From assembly GCF_022760855.1 (NCBI RefSeq), contig NZ_JAKTNR010000013.1:1-34273 (forward strand): 34,273 bases of DNA, written 5' to 3'. Under the pieces are notes generated by a model. That model made no database searches. It was not told the origin of the DNA and saw nothing but the letters and a program-made list of their open reading frames with translations. How positions within the stretch are numbered: position 1 is the stretch's first letter; every line of letters starts with the position of its first letter. Positions 27,390-34,273 of this stretch are shown here, one piece after another. This DNA comes from Thermus albus (lineage in GTDB: Bacteria > Deinococcota > Deinococci > Deinococcales > Thermaceae). Position numbers and translations under genes: made by a program.

Positions 27390-28651
27390 AGGAGTGGACG
27401 GAGGAAGGGCCAGTAGGCCAAGAGCACCAGTCCCAACACCGAAGCCAGGACGAAAGGCCAGATCTCCCGCCAGATCCTCTCGATGGGCAGGCCGCTGATG
27501 CGGGCGCTCACGAAAAGGTTCACCGCCACGGGGGGCGTGATCTGCCCAATGGCCATGTTGACCGTCATCACGATCCCCATCCAGACGGGGTCCCAGCCCA
27601 TGTGGGCCAGGACCGGAAGCAGGATGGGCAGGGTGAGGTAGTAGATGCTCACCGCGTCCAGAAGCATCCCCAGGACCAGCCAGAACACGTTGAGGAGAAG
27701 CATTAGGCCCAGGGGATTCCCACTCCATTCCAGGAGGGACTGGGAAACCCTACCCACCAGGCCCACGGTGTCCGCGGCCCAGGCGAAGATGCCGGCCCAG
27801 GCCACGATGGCCATGACCACGGCGCTGGACACCCCTGCCTCCACCAGGAGGGGAACCAGATGGGCCGGCCTCAGGGTGCGGTAGACGAAAAAGCCCACGA
27901 AAAGCCCCCAGAAAACTCCCACGGCCGCCGCCTCGGTGGGGGTAAAGACCCCCCCGTAGATCCCCCCCAGGATAAGGATGGGGGTGAGGAGGCCCGGTGC
28001 CGCCTCCAGGACCAAGCGTCCTAAGGGGTGATGCTGGCCGTGATCGTGGGCCCTTCCCCAGCCCCGGGCCCGGACCACCAGTATCGCCGCCAGGCCCAGG
28101 AACCCTCCCATGAGGATACCGGGTAGGATTCCGGCCCAAAACTGCTGGGCCACCGAGGTGGTGGCCAAGGTGGCGTAGACGATCAGGGCTATGGAAGGGG
28201 GGATGACGATGGAAAGCTCCGCGGAGGCGGCCACCAGGCCCGCGGCAAACCCCGGGGCGTAACCCTGGCGCACCATCATGGGGATGAGGATCCCTCCAAG
28301 GGCGGCCACGGTGGCGGGTCCGGAGCCGGATACCGCCCCCCAGAACATGCCCGCCAGCACCGTGGCCACCGCGGCCCCCGCCCGCCAGCCGCCCACCGCC
28401 GCCAGAAGGAGGCGCACAATCCGCTCGGCGATCCCGGCCCGGTCCATCACCGTCCCCGCCAGGATGAAAAAGGGGATGGCCAGGAGAGGGAACTTGGCGA
28501 TGCCGGCTTGGAAGTTGAAGGAGACCACCTGGAGGCCAAGGCCACCCATGGCGATCACCAAGACGGCGCTGGCGCCCAGGGCTCCGGCCACGGGGACCCG
28601 CAGCAGGAGGAGGGTCACAAAGCAGGCGATGAGCAGAATGCCAAGATCCAC
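27377..28651 (-). CDS. dctM: TRAP transporter large permease subunit
   Basis: 424 aa, about twelve hydrophobic spans. DctM-type signature segments are present: ILAGTVMDRAGIAERIV, GILIPMMVRQGYAPGFAAGL, IVIPPSIALIVYA and the paired later copy VMTVNMAIGQITPPVAVNLFV. TRAP systems take up organic acids using the sodium gradient, with DctM as the channel. It lies 4 bases after dctQ and overlaps the MFS gene. The length is normal for the family. Confidence 0.93.
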   Translation of the reverse strand: MDLGILLIACFVTLLLLRVPVAGALGASAVLVIAMGGLGLQVVSFNFQAGIAKFPLLAIPFFILAGTVMDRAGIAERIVRLLLAAVGGWRAGAAVATVLAGMFWGAVSGSGPATVAALGGILIPMMVRQGYAPGFAAGLVAASAELSIVIPPSIALIVYATLATTSVAQQFWAGILPGILMGGFLGLAAILVVRARGWGRAHDHGQHHPLGRLVLEAAPGLLTPILILGGIYGGVFTPTEAAAVGVFWGLFVGFFVYRTLRPAHLVPLLVEAGVSSAVVMAIVAWAGIFAWAADTVGLVGRVSQSLLEWSGNPLGLMLLLNVFWLVLGMLLDAVSIYYLTLPILLPVLAHMGWDPVWMGIVMTVNMAIGQITPPVAVNLFVSARISGLPIERIWREIWPFVLASVLGLVLLAYWPFLRPLLWGR

Positions 28652-28655
28652 GCCC

Positions 28656-29117
28656 TCACCCCTTGAGGCTCCGCCACGCCCCCTCTAGGGCCCGGAACGC
28701 TACCCAAAGGGCCAGGAAAGGGGTAGGCAGGGTGTAGACCGCATTGGGCAGGCCCAGGGAGGGAGAGGTGGCCCTGAGGACGAGGTCGTCCCGGGCCTGC
28801 CCCCAGGCCAGGTAGGCCAGAAGCAGAAAGAGAAGGGCAAACACGGCGAACCCCAGGGCGATGAAACCCCGGCGCCAGCCCGCCGGCAGGGCCTCGGTCA
28901 GGGCCACGAAACGGATATGGGCCCCCTCCTGGCCCTCCCGCAGGCCGATGGCGATGCCCAGGAGGGTTGCCCAGACGAAGGCGTTCACCAGGAGCTCCTC
29001 CGAGAAGGCCAGGGGGTAATGGAGCAGGTAGCGGGTGAGCACGTTGGCAAAGGCCAGGGTAGCCATGCCACCCAGGAGAAGGGCCAGAAGGAGCTCCTCG
29101 AGGCGCCTCAGCATCAA
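28656..29117 (-). CDS. dctQ: TRAP transporter small permease subunit
   Basis: 153 aa with four spans. The DctQ pattern includes VLTRYLLHYPLAFSEELLVN and FVWATLLGIAIGLREG, with the conserved Glu pair in SEELLV. DctQ scaffolds DctM and the binding protein. The start ATG overlaps the dctP stop by 4 bases, indicating translational coupling. Confidence 0.92.
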   Translation of the reverse strand: MMLRRLEELLLALLLGGMATLAFANVLTRYLLHYPLAFSEELLVNAFVWATLLGIAIGLREGQEGAHIRFVALTEALPAGWRRGFIALGFAVFALLFLLLAYLAWGQARDDLVLRATSPSLGLPNAVYTLPTPFLALWVAFRALEGAWRSLKG

Positions 29118-30160
29118 CGGACCCGCTTCTTGTCCGCCTCCGCCTGGACCACCAGGGTTCCCCCGATCTCGTTCATCCAGCGCTGCACCACCCCCGCTAC
29201 CCGGTCCCGGAAGCGCCCGATCTCCAGGGGCGAGAGCACGGTCACCTGCACCCCTTGGGAGCGCAGGTAGGCCAAGGGATCCGTGATCTCCACCTTAATT
29301 CCCATGGAGGCCAGATACTTTAGGGCGGTGCCGTCGTCCATTCCCGCGCGGGCCAGGGCCTTCTGGTACCGGGCTGCCTCGAGGGCCGCCTCCTGGATGG
29401 CCTTCTGTACGTCGCTAGGGAAGGTGCGCCAGGTCTGGGCGCTGGCGGCGAAGATGAGGGGGTCGATCACGTAGTTCCAGACCGTAAGGTAGCGTTGCCC
29501 CAGCTCCCAAAGCTTATAGGGAATGATCACCCCCACGATAGGGTTCTCCTGGCCCTCGATGACGCCCTGCTGCAGCGCCGTCAAGACCTCGGCCCAGCTC
29601 ATGGAGGTGGGGTTGGCGCCCAAGGCCCGGAAGGTGTCGATGAAGATGGGGGCGCCCACCACCCGGATCTTCAGGCCCTGGAGGTCTTCGGGAGAACGCA
29701 CGGGGCGCTTGGAGTTGGTGAGCTGCCTGTAGCCATTCTCCCCCCAGGCCAGGGGTTCCGCTCCCAGCTGCCTGAGCCTTTGGAAGATGGCCTTCCCCGC
29801 CTGGCCCTCCTCCACCGCATCCAGCTCCTTGTAGCTGGGGAAGAAGAAGGGAAGGTTAAAGAGGTTGAGCTCCTTCACCTGGGGCGACCAGTTGATGGTG
29901 GAGCCGATGGCGAAATCGGCCACCCCAGTCCGGAGCAGCTGGAACTCGTTGGTCTGCTGACCGGCAAAAAGCTGGCCCGAGAAGTAGATCTTGATGTTCA
30001 CGCGGCCCCCGGTTTTCTCCCTGACCAGGTCGGCAAACTTCTGAGCCCCCATGCCCCAGGCGGTGTTGGGGGCCACCACCACGGAAAGCTTGTACTCGCC
30101 CTTGAACTGGGCCAGGGCCAGCCCCAAGAGCACCAGAATCCCCGCCAGTATCCGCCTCAT
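29114..30160 (-). CDS. dctP: TRAP transporter solute-binding protein
   Basis: 348 aa, signal peptide residues 1-17 (MRRILAGILVLLGLALA). Mature DctP fold: KFADLVREKTGGRVNIKIYF, VADFAIGSTINW, LKIRVVGAPIF with the ligand-binding Arg in KIR, SWAEVLTALQQGVIEGQENP, and IVGVIIPYKLWEL. The ligand carboxylate is typically gripped by that Arg, so an organic acid substrate is likely; given the E1 genes beside it, a 2-oxo or hydroxy acid or acetoin-related compound is plausible. The SD GAGGAGGTGTGAG is formed by the last codons of the lipoyl gene. Confidence 0.93.
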   Translation of the reverse strand: MRRILAGILVLLGLALAQFKGEYKLSVVVAPNTAWGMGAQKFADLVREKTGGRVNIKIYFSGQLFAGQQTNEFQLLRTGVADFAIGSTINWSPQVKELNLFNLPFFFPSYKELDAVEEGQAGKAIFQRLRQLGAEPLAWGENGYRQLTNSKRPVRSPEDLQGLKIRVVGAPIFIDTFRALGANPTSMSWAEVLTALQQGVIEGQENPIVGVIIPYKLWELGQRYLTVWNYVIDPLIFAASAQTWRTFPSDVQKAIQEAALEAARYQKALARAGMDDGTALKYLASMGIKVEITDPLAYLRSQGVQVTVLSPLEIGRFRDRVAGVVQRWMNEIGGTLVVQAEADKKRVR

Positions 30161-30161
30161 C

Positions 30162-30404
30162 TCACACCTCCTCGTAGAAACCCAAGATTGCGCCCACGGG
30201 GTAGGTCTTACCCACCTCCGCCAAGGCCTCCCTTAAGATCCCGTCCGCCTCAGCCTCCACCTCCACCAAGGCCTTGTCGCTTTCCACCTGGAAGAGGGGC
30301 TCCCCGCGGCGGAAGGCCTCCCCCACCCCTTTGAGGAAACCCTGGAAGGTGCCCTCCTGCATGGTGAGGCCCAACTGGGGCATGCGAATGGGCTTCAGGC
30401 CCAT
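30162..30404 (-). CDS. Free-standing lipoyl-domain protein
   Basis: 80 aa, a single biotinyl/lipoyl attachment domain: IRMPQLGLTMQEGTF, then VESDKALVEVEAEADG with the lipoylated Lys at residue 44. In 2-oxo acid dehydrogenases this domain is normally the N-terminal part of the E2 acyltransferase; here it ends right after the domain, with no E1-binding or catalytic part. It would accept the acyl group from the E1 pair encoded just upstream. Its start overlaps the E1 beta stop by 10 bases. Either another E2 core acts in trans, or the domain hands the acyl group to a different acceptor. Confidence 0.88.
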   Translation of the reverse strand: MGLKPIRMPQLGLTMQEGTFQGFLKGVGEAFRRGEPLFQVESDKALVEVEAEADGILREALAEVGKTYPVGAILGFYEEV

Positions 30405-31375
30405 GCCAACACCTCCTTGGCCGCCATGAGGATGTCCTCCACCTGGGGGATTACCCGCCTCTCCAAGGGGGGGCTAAAGGGGATGGGCACGTGGGCGGCC
30501 CCTACCCGGGCCACGGGGGCCTTCAGCTTCCGCCAGAGCCTCTCCTCCAGGGTGGCGGCGATCTCCGCCCCCGGGCCCAGGAAACGCCAGCTCTCGTGGG
30601 CCACCACCGCCCTACCGGTCCGCTCCACGGAGCCCAGGAGGGTGTCCCAGTCCAAGGGGTAGAGGGTCTTTAGGTCCACCACCTCGGCCTCCACCCCATC
30701 CCTGGCCAGGGCTTCCGCCGCTTCGAGGGTCTTGTGCAGGGTCAAGGAGTAGCTGATGAGGGTCACATCCCTCCCCTCCCGCACCACCTCTGCCCGGCCC
30801 AGGGGAACCAGGTACTCCCCTTCGGGCACGGGTCCTTTTCTCGGGTAGAGGGCCTTGTGCTCCAGGTAGAGGACCGGGTCCTCGGCCCGGATGGCGCTTT
30901 TCAAGAGGCCCTTGGCATCCCTGGGGGTGGCCGGGGCCACCACCTTGAAACCGGGCAGATGCAGGAAAAGGCCCTCGAGGCTCTTGGAATGATGGGCCCC
31001 AGCCGAGCGTATGGCCCCGTCGGGGGCCCGGATGACCACGGGGGCCTTGAGCTTGCCCCCGGACATGTAGCGAAGGCTGGCCATCTGGTTTACCAGCTCG
31101 TCCATGGCGAGGAGGAGGAAGTCGGCGAAGTGGATGTCCAGAACGGGCCTAGCGCCCACCAATGCGGCCCCTAAGGCCGCTCCCACCAGGGTGGGCTCGC
31201 TGATGGGAGTATCCCGGATCCTTTCCAACCCGAAGCGTTGGGGAAGCCCTTTGAACTGGCCGAAAATGCCCCCTTGCTTGGCGATGTCCTCGCCCATGAG
31301 GAACACCCGGGGGTCCCGGGCCATCTCCTCCTCCATGGCTTCCCGTGTGGCCTCGGCAAAGGTGATCTCCCTCAT
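30395..31375 (-). CDS. Thiamine-dependent dehydrogenase E1 beta subunit (AcoB/PdhB-like)
   Basis: 326 aa. Two-domain transketolase-like beta subunit: FLMGEDIAKQGGIFGQF (25-41), with the conserved GED whose Glu activates thiamine; DTPISEPTLVGAALGAAL; FADFLLLAMDELVNQ; and a GAHHSKSLEGLF segment forming the active-site entrance. The C-terminal transketolase domain begins near VTLISYSLTLHKTLEAAEAL. Pairs with E1 alpha into an alpha2beta2 enzyme that decarboxylates a 2-oxo acid or cleaves acetoin and reductively acylates lipoyl. It overlaps E1 alpha by 4 bases and the lipoyl gene by 10. Confidence 0.92.
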   Translation of the reverse strand: MREITFAEATREAMEEEMARDPRVFLMGEDIAKQGGIFGQFKGLPQRFGLERIRDTPISEPTLVGAALGAALVGARPVLDIHFADFLLLAMDELVNQMASLRYMSGGKLKAPVVIRAPDGAIRSAGAHHSKSLEGLFLHLPGFKVVAPATPRDAKGLLKSAIRAEDPVLYLEHKALYPRKGPVPEGEYLVPLGRAEVVREGRDVTLISYSLTLHKTLEAAEALARDGVEAEVVDLKTLYPLDWDTLLGSVERTGRAVVAHESWRFLGPGAEIAATLEERLWRKLKAPVARVGAAHVPIPFSPPLERRVIPQVEDILMAAKEVLAWA

Positions 31376-32343
31376 GGCTCCTCCCAGGGGTAGTCGGATA
31401 CCGGCTCGGCGAAAACCCCTACCAGGGCCTCCTCCGGGTCCGGCCAGGGGCTTCCCTCCGCGAAAACCACCGCCTCCTCCAAGAGCTCCTCCTCTTTCCT
31501 CTCCAGGGCCTCGAGCTCCTCCTGGGCCAGGCCCAAGGCCAAGAGCCTCGCCCGGGCGAGGCCCAGGGGGTCCCGCCTCCGGGCCTCTTCCACCTCCTGA
31601 CGGCTACGGTAGCGCTCGGGATCGCCCACGTAATGCCCCTTAAACCGGTAGGTGTGGGCTTCCACAAAGGCAGGTCCCCGGCCGCTGCGCACGTGGGCCA
31701 ACAGCTCCCCAACGGCCCGGTGAACTTCCTCCACGTCGGATCCGTCCGCCTCGAGATAGGGGATCCCATAGGCACCCACCAGTGCGGGAACCTGGAAGGC
31801 GTGGCTTTCGGCGAAACCGGTGGTGGAGGCATACCGGTTGTTCTCCAGGACGAAGAGGACGGGAAGTTGCCACAGGGCTGCCAGGTTGAGGCTTTCGTGA
31901 AGTACCCCTCGGCCCAGGGCCCCATCGCCAAAAAAGCAGAACACGGCCCCCTCGTGGCCTAGGATGCGGAGGCCCAGCCCTGCACCCACGGCGATGGGGA
32001 GGCCGCCCGCCACAATGCCGTTAGCCCCCAGCATCCCGCGGCGGGCGTCGAACAGGTGCATGCTACCCCCTTTTCCTCGACAGACCCCCGTGCGCCGCCC
32101 GAACAGCTCGGCCATGAGATCCCGGGGATCCACGCCTAGGGCCAAGGCGTGCCCGTGGCCGCGGTGAGTACTGGTCAGGTAGTCCCCAGGCCGAAAGTGG
32201 GCCAGGGCACCGGCGGCCACCGCCTCCTGCCCAATGTAAAGGTGGACGAAACCCGGGATCTTACCCGCCAAGAAGAGCCGCTCCACCCGCTCCTCAAACC
32301 GCCGGATCCGGTACATGATCCGATAGAGGTCAAGGAGCTCCAT
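31372..32343 (-). CDS. Thiamine-dependent dehydrogenase E1 alpha subunit (AcoA/PdhA-like)
   Basis: 323 aa. The thiamine diphosphate motif GDG...NN is complete: GDGALGRGVLHESLNLA from 139 and LENNR (167-170). Catalytic-loop features are THRGHGHALALG (59-70), CRGKGGSMHLFD (88-99) and NGIVAGGLPIAVGAGLG (108-124), which read closest to acetoin dehydrogenase AcoA and related short E1 alpha subunits. Substrate choice cannot be fixed by eye; acetoin, pyruvate and branched-chain 2-oxo acids are all served by this family. Its start overlaps the regulator stop by 14 bases. Confidence 0.92.
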   Translation of the reverse strand: MELLDLYRIMYRIRRFEERVERLFLAGKIPGFVHLYIGQEAVAAGALAHFRPGDYLTSTHRGHGHALALGVDPRDLMAELFGRRTGVCRGKGGSMHLFDARRGMLGANGIVAGGLPIAVGAGLGLRILGHEGAVFCFFGDGALGRGVLHESLNLAALWQLPVLFVLENNRYASTTGFAESHAFQVPALVGAYGIPYLEADGSDVEEVHRAVGELLAHVRSGRGPAFVEAHTYRFKGHYVGDPERYRSRQEVEEARRRDPLGLARARLLALGLAQEELEALERKEEELLEEAVVFAEGSPWPDPEEALVGVFAEPVSDYPWEEP

Positions 32344-33172
32344 GGATCTCCTCCCCCGTTACCATGCGTTTTAGGTCCTCCCGCCCCGTCCACAGGGCGG
32401 TAAGCTTTTCCACCCCGTAGGCCAAGGTCATCTCGGCCAGCACCACGTCGTGGCGCACGTACTCCTCTGCCACCAAGACCAGGGCAGGATCGCGCGTGCG
32501 CACAGCCCAACTTTTGCCTTCTCGGACCAGGTTTCCTACCACCACCTCCTCGTGGTCCTTGGCCACCACGAAAAGCCGGGCCCGGAGCCTCCTCTCCACC
32601 ACCTGCGGATCCACGAAATGGTGGAAGTAAACCTTGCCCAACCTGGGATCGGCTCGCTGGCCGAAGAGGACCAGCCGGATGGATACGCCCCGCTCCTTAG
32701 CATCCAAGAGGTGGGGTTCCAGCGCATCCAGCTGTTCTTGCCAAAGGGACAGGGTCAACGCCCGCCCGGCACGCTGGACCAAGGAACGGGCCTCAGCGAG
32801 GGCCCTGTCAAAGCCCTGCACCCGCCAAATGGTTTCCAAGGAAGGTTCGGAGTTAAGCCGTGAAAGGCTTTCCTTTGCCCGGGCCAGCTTATTCCCAACC
32901 TCTTGTTCCAACCGGGACAGGAGCTCGGTTGGGGAAACGGCATCGTAGAAAACTCCCTCGCCCTCCTCCACCCGGTAGGCCGCCCCCCTTGCCACCAGAC
33001 GTTCCAGGGTTTGGTATACCATGGAGCGGGGTACGCCGCTCCCTTTGGCCACCTCGTACCCCTTCTGCCTGCCCCCCCGCACCAACGCTAGGTAAGCCCT
33101 GGCCTCGTTGGGACTGAAGCCTAAAGCTTGGAGGTCGGCAAGGGCTGCAGCGTCCCCGTCCATCCAGCCCAT
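32330..33172 (-). CDS. TrmB-family transcriptional regulator
   Basis: 280 aa. N-terminal winged helix (about 12-80): LGFSPNEARAYLALVRGGRQ, then SGVPRSMVYQTLERLVARG, the TrmB pattern known from archaeal sugar regulators. A helical linker (about 85-115) is followed by a C-terminal phospholipase-D-like effector domain (LEPHLLDAKERGVSIRLVLFG, VVAKDHEEVVVGNL). It heads the E1/lipoyl/TRAP/MFS operon and overlaps its first enzyme gene, so local control by a substrate or product is likely. AGGGGG lies 11 bases before ATG. TrmB regulators are widespread in archaea and less so in bacteria, though Thermus-type genomes carry them. Confidence 0.88.
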   Translation of the reverse strand: MGWMDGDAAALADLQALGFSPNEARAYLALVRGGRQKGYEVAKGSGVPRSMVYQTLERLVARGAAYRVEEGEGVFYDAVSPTELLSRLEQEVGNKLARAKESLSRLNSEPSLETIWRVQGFDRALAEARSLVQRAGRALTLSLWQEQLDALEPHLLDAKERGVSIRLVLFGQRADPRLGKVYFHHFVDPQVVERRLRARLFVVAKDHEEVVVGNLVREGKSWAVRTRDPALVLVAEEYVRHDVVLAEMTLAYGVEKLTALWTGREDLKRMVTGEEIHGAP

Positions 33173-33200
33173 AGTAGTTAGCCCCCTAACGACGTCCGCT

Positions 33201-33230
33201 AGCTTACCACTGCCTTGCCCGGGGCGTCAA
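33201..33230 (-). promoter_or_regulatory. Promoter of the TrmB-led operon
   Basis: Minus strand: TTGACG (33230-33225), 18 bases, TAAGCT (33206-33201). A start near 33194 would leave about 20 bases before ATG 33172. Matches are fair, not perfect. Confidence 0.5.
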
Positions 33231-33619
33231 GGGTTTGTGCCTTATCTTCCCCTCTAACACCGGAGACCCCCCTGGGATTAACCCTCGTAAAGGTTCCGGA
33301 ACGAGGTCCACAAGCTCTTCAAATGCACTGCTCTAAAGGGACAACTTGGGCCAAGGGGAGGGCTCTTCTTCCCCCCTAACCACCTTTTCCCACAACTTGG
33401 CCCTTAAAGCCCCTAAGCCATAGTACCCACACCGAAACCCGCAACCCCTTCCCCACCCGCGCCTCACGGCGTTGGCCAACCCTCCACCATCCCCAACACC
33501 TTACCCCTGGCCCGGCAGGAGCCCACCCTCCAGCTGTCCTGGCAGCTCCAGGTAAGGATAACTTCGAGCGTAAGTTCCAAAAAAGTGCTATTCCGGGGAA
33601 AAGGTGTTTGGAGCCTTAG
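33231..33619. other. Intergenic region between divergent transcription units
   Basis: No gene is seen; frames here are low-complexity Pro/Thr/Leu text without start signals. GGTTCCGGAACG contains the 10-bp palindrome GTTCCGGAAC (33292-33301), a possible operator. CTTGGGCCAAG-like and G/C-run hairpins occur near 33345-33395. Part of it may be the eroded start of the GntR gene. Confidence 0.4.
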
Positions 33620-34225
33620 GCTCCTAGCCAACTCCAGGAGCAAGATTGACCGTCCGAAAGCTGGCGCAAGAACTAGAACTTTCCTCTCCTCCTGTGAAAG
33701 CGGCTTTGGTCGCTCCAGAACAGGAAGGCCTCGTGCGCTCCGTGCCACATAAGGGGTACCAGGTGTTTAAAGCCAACGGCGATTTACGAGCTACGTGAGG
33801 GCTTAGTAAGCCTAGCTTACCGCTTGGCTGCCGACAGAAGTGATACGAAATTGGTACAAACACTTGTGAATTTGTGGCAAAAGCAGAAGGAAGCGGCAGC
33901 AAAGGGGGATCTAGAGGCGTACGGAGATTTAGAGATGGAGTTTCATCGGACCATATGGGAGGCCTCTGGAAACAGGCGCTTGTATCGAGTTGCTCAGAAC
34001 CTTGATGGTCACGTTAGATTTCTTATAAATACGTCTGCCGGTGTTTTGGGGCGCCTCTCCTCATCTATTGAAGAACACCACGAGATCAAAGAGGCCATAG
34101 CCAGGAGAGACGCCTTATCATCAGAAGCTGCCATGCGAGCGCATATTCGCAATGCCTGGCAAGCGCTAAGAAGGTTATTTGGACCAGAAACGTCACGAGA
34201 ACTCTACTTAGGCAAAAAACTATGA
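33620..34225 (+). pseudogene. GntR-family (FCD domain) regulator, disrupted
   Basis: The N-terminal winged helix is readable: GARLTVRKLAQELELSSPPVKAALV with EQEGLVRSVPHKGYQVFKAN (written as separate parts in the genome around 33640-33785). An in-frame TAG interrupts it near 33630, just before PTPGARL. At about 33785 the pattern moves to another frame, YELREGLVSLAYRLAADRSD, and continues cleanly to 34225 with the FCD segment MEFHRTIWEASGNRRLYRV. So at least one stop and one frameshift separate DNA-binding and sensor domains. Its stop overlaps the glpK start (ATGA), so in its intact form it probably controlled glycerol use. Confidence 0.75.
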
Positions 34226-34273
34226 ACTACCTTTTGGCCCTGGACCAGGGTACCAGCAGCAGCCGGGCCCTCC
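34222..34273 (+). CDS. glpK: Glycerol kinase, 5' end only
   Basis: The window ends after 17 codons: MNYLLALDQGTSSSRAL. LALDQGTSSSR is the first phosphate loop of glycerol kinases (FGGY family) and distinguishes them from xylulokinases. ATG 34222 overlaps the stop of the disrupted GntR gene. The enzyme phosphorylates glycerol with ATP; the rest lies beyond the window. Confidence 0.85.
   Translation, partial: MNYLLALDQGTSSSRAL

Overview
This window looks like chromosome, with embedded mobile DNA, from a Thermus-type bacterium. The evidence is the high GC content, the C/G-ending codon use, the mix of very strong Shine-Dalgarno (SD) sites with leaderless promoters (a -10 box 6 to 8 nt before ATG), and a pilA1-pilA2-pilA3-comZ competence-pilin cluster in the order known from Thermus thermophilus. 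The genus is an inference from these features.

Layout. (1) 1-3613: a + strand run of small genes, mostly unrecognised, behind two perfect 53-bp repeats. It includes a Rad52/Rad22-type annealing protein, is interrupted by a solo TnpB element of the IS200/IS605 type, and carries two copies of one GC hairpin. It looks like phage or plasmid early DNA. (2) 3725-7338: the minor-pilin/competence operon (three prepilins and the large ComZ). The major pilin gene that follows comZ in T. thermophilus is not next to it here. (3) 7553-13561: a TraX-like membrane protein, a nuclease-fold secreted protein, a 28-aa membrane peptide gene, a membrane-anchored ClpB-like AAA+ ATPase, two related small membrane proteins, and a leaderless gene whose C-terminal half resembles a sigma-70 factor. 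(4) 13562-20060: a scrapyard of mobile DNA. It holds an AbrB-type antitoxin whose toxin gene is cut off, fragments of IS5, IS630 and IS256 elements, and a nearly complete IS5-family element. It also holds an AT-rich fused PstI-type restriction-modification gene followed by a well-formed integron attC site, a CI-like repressor, and the 3' 46 nt of tRNA-Val(TAC), which looks like an integration site. Two copies of the same IS5-type end, inverted, mark the borders of 14195-20052.

(5) 20094-25619 (minus): a sugar or polyol operon read from a leaderless DeoR regulator through BtpA/SgcQ, FGGY kinase, SDR dehydrogenase, one ABC permease and one ABC ATPase. The solute-binding protein and the usual second permease are missing from the window. 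(6) 26256-33172 (minus): a TrmB-type regulator, acetoin/pyruvate-dehydrogenase-like E1 alpha and beta, a free-standing 80-aa lipoyl domain, a complete TRAP transporter (DctP, DctQ, DctM) and an MFS transporter, almost all with overlapping ends. No E2 acyltransferase or E3 is encoded here. (7) 33620-34273: a decayed GntR/FCD regulator overlapping the start of glpK, which runs off the window.

The most noteworthy signals are the attC-tagged fused restriction-modification cassette in a Thermus-like genome, the sigma-like protein with a leaderless extended -10 promoter, the tRNA-Val attachment scar beside a repressor, and a family of small palindromic repeats at decayed gene and element borders.
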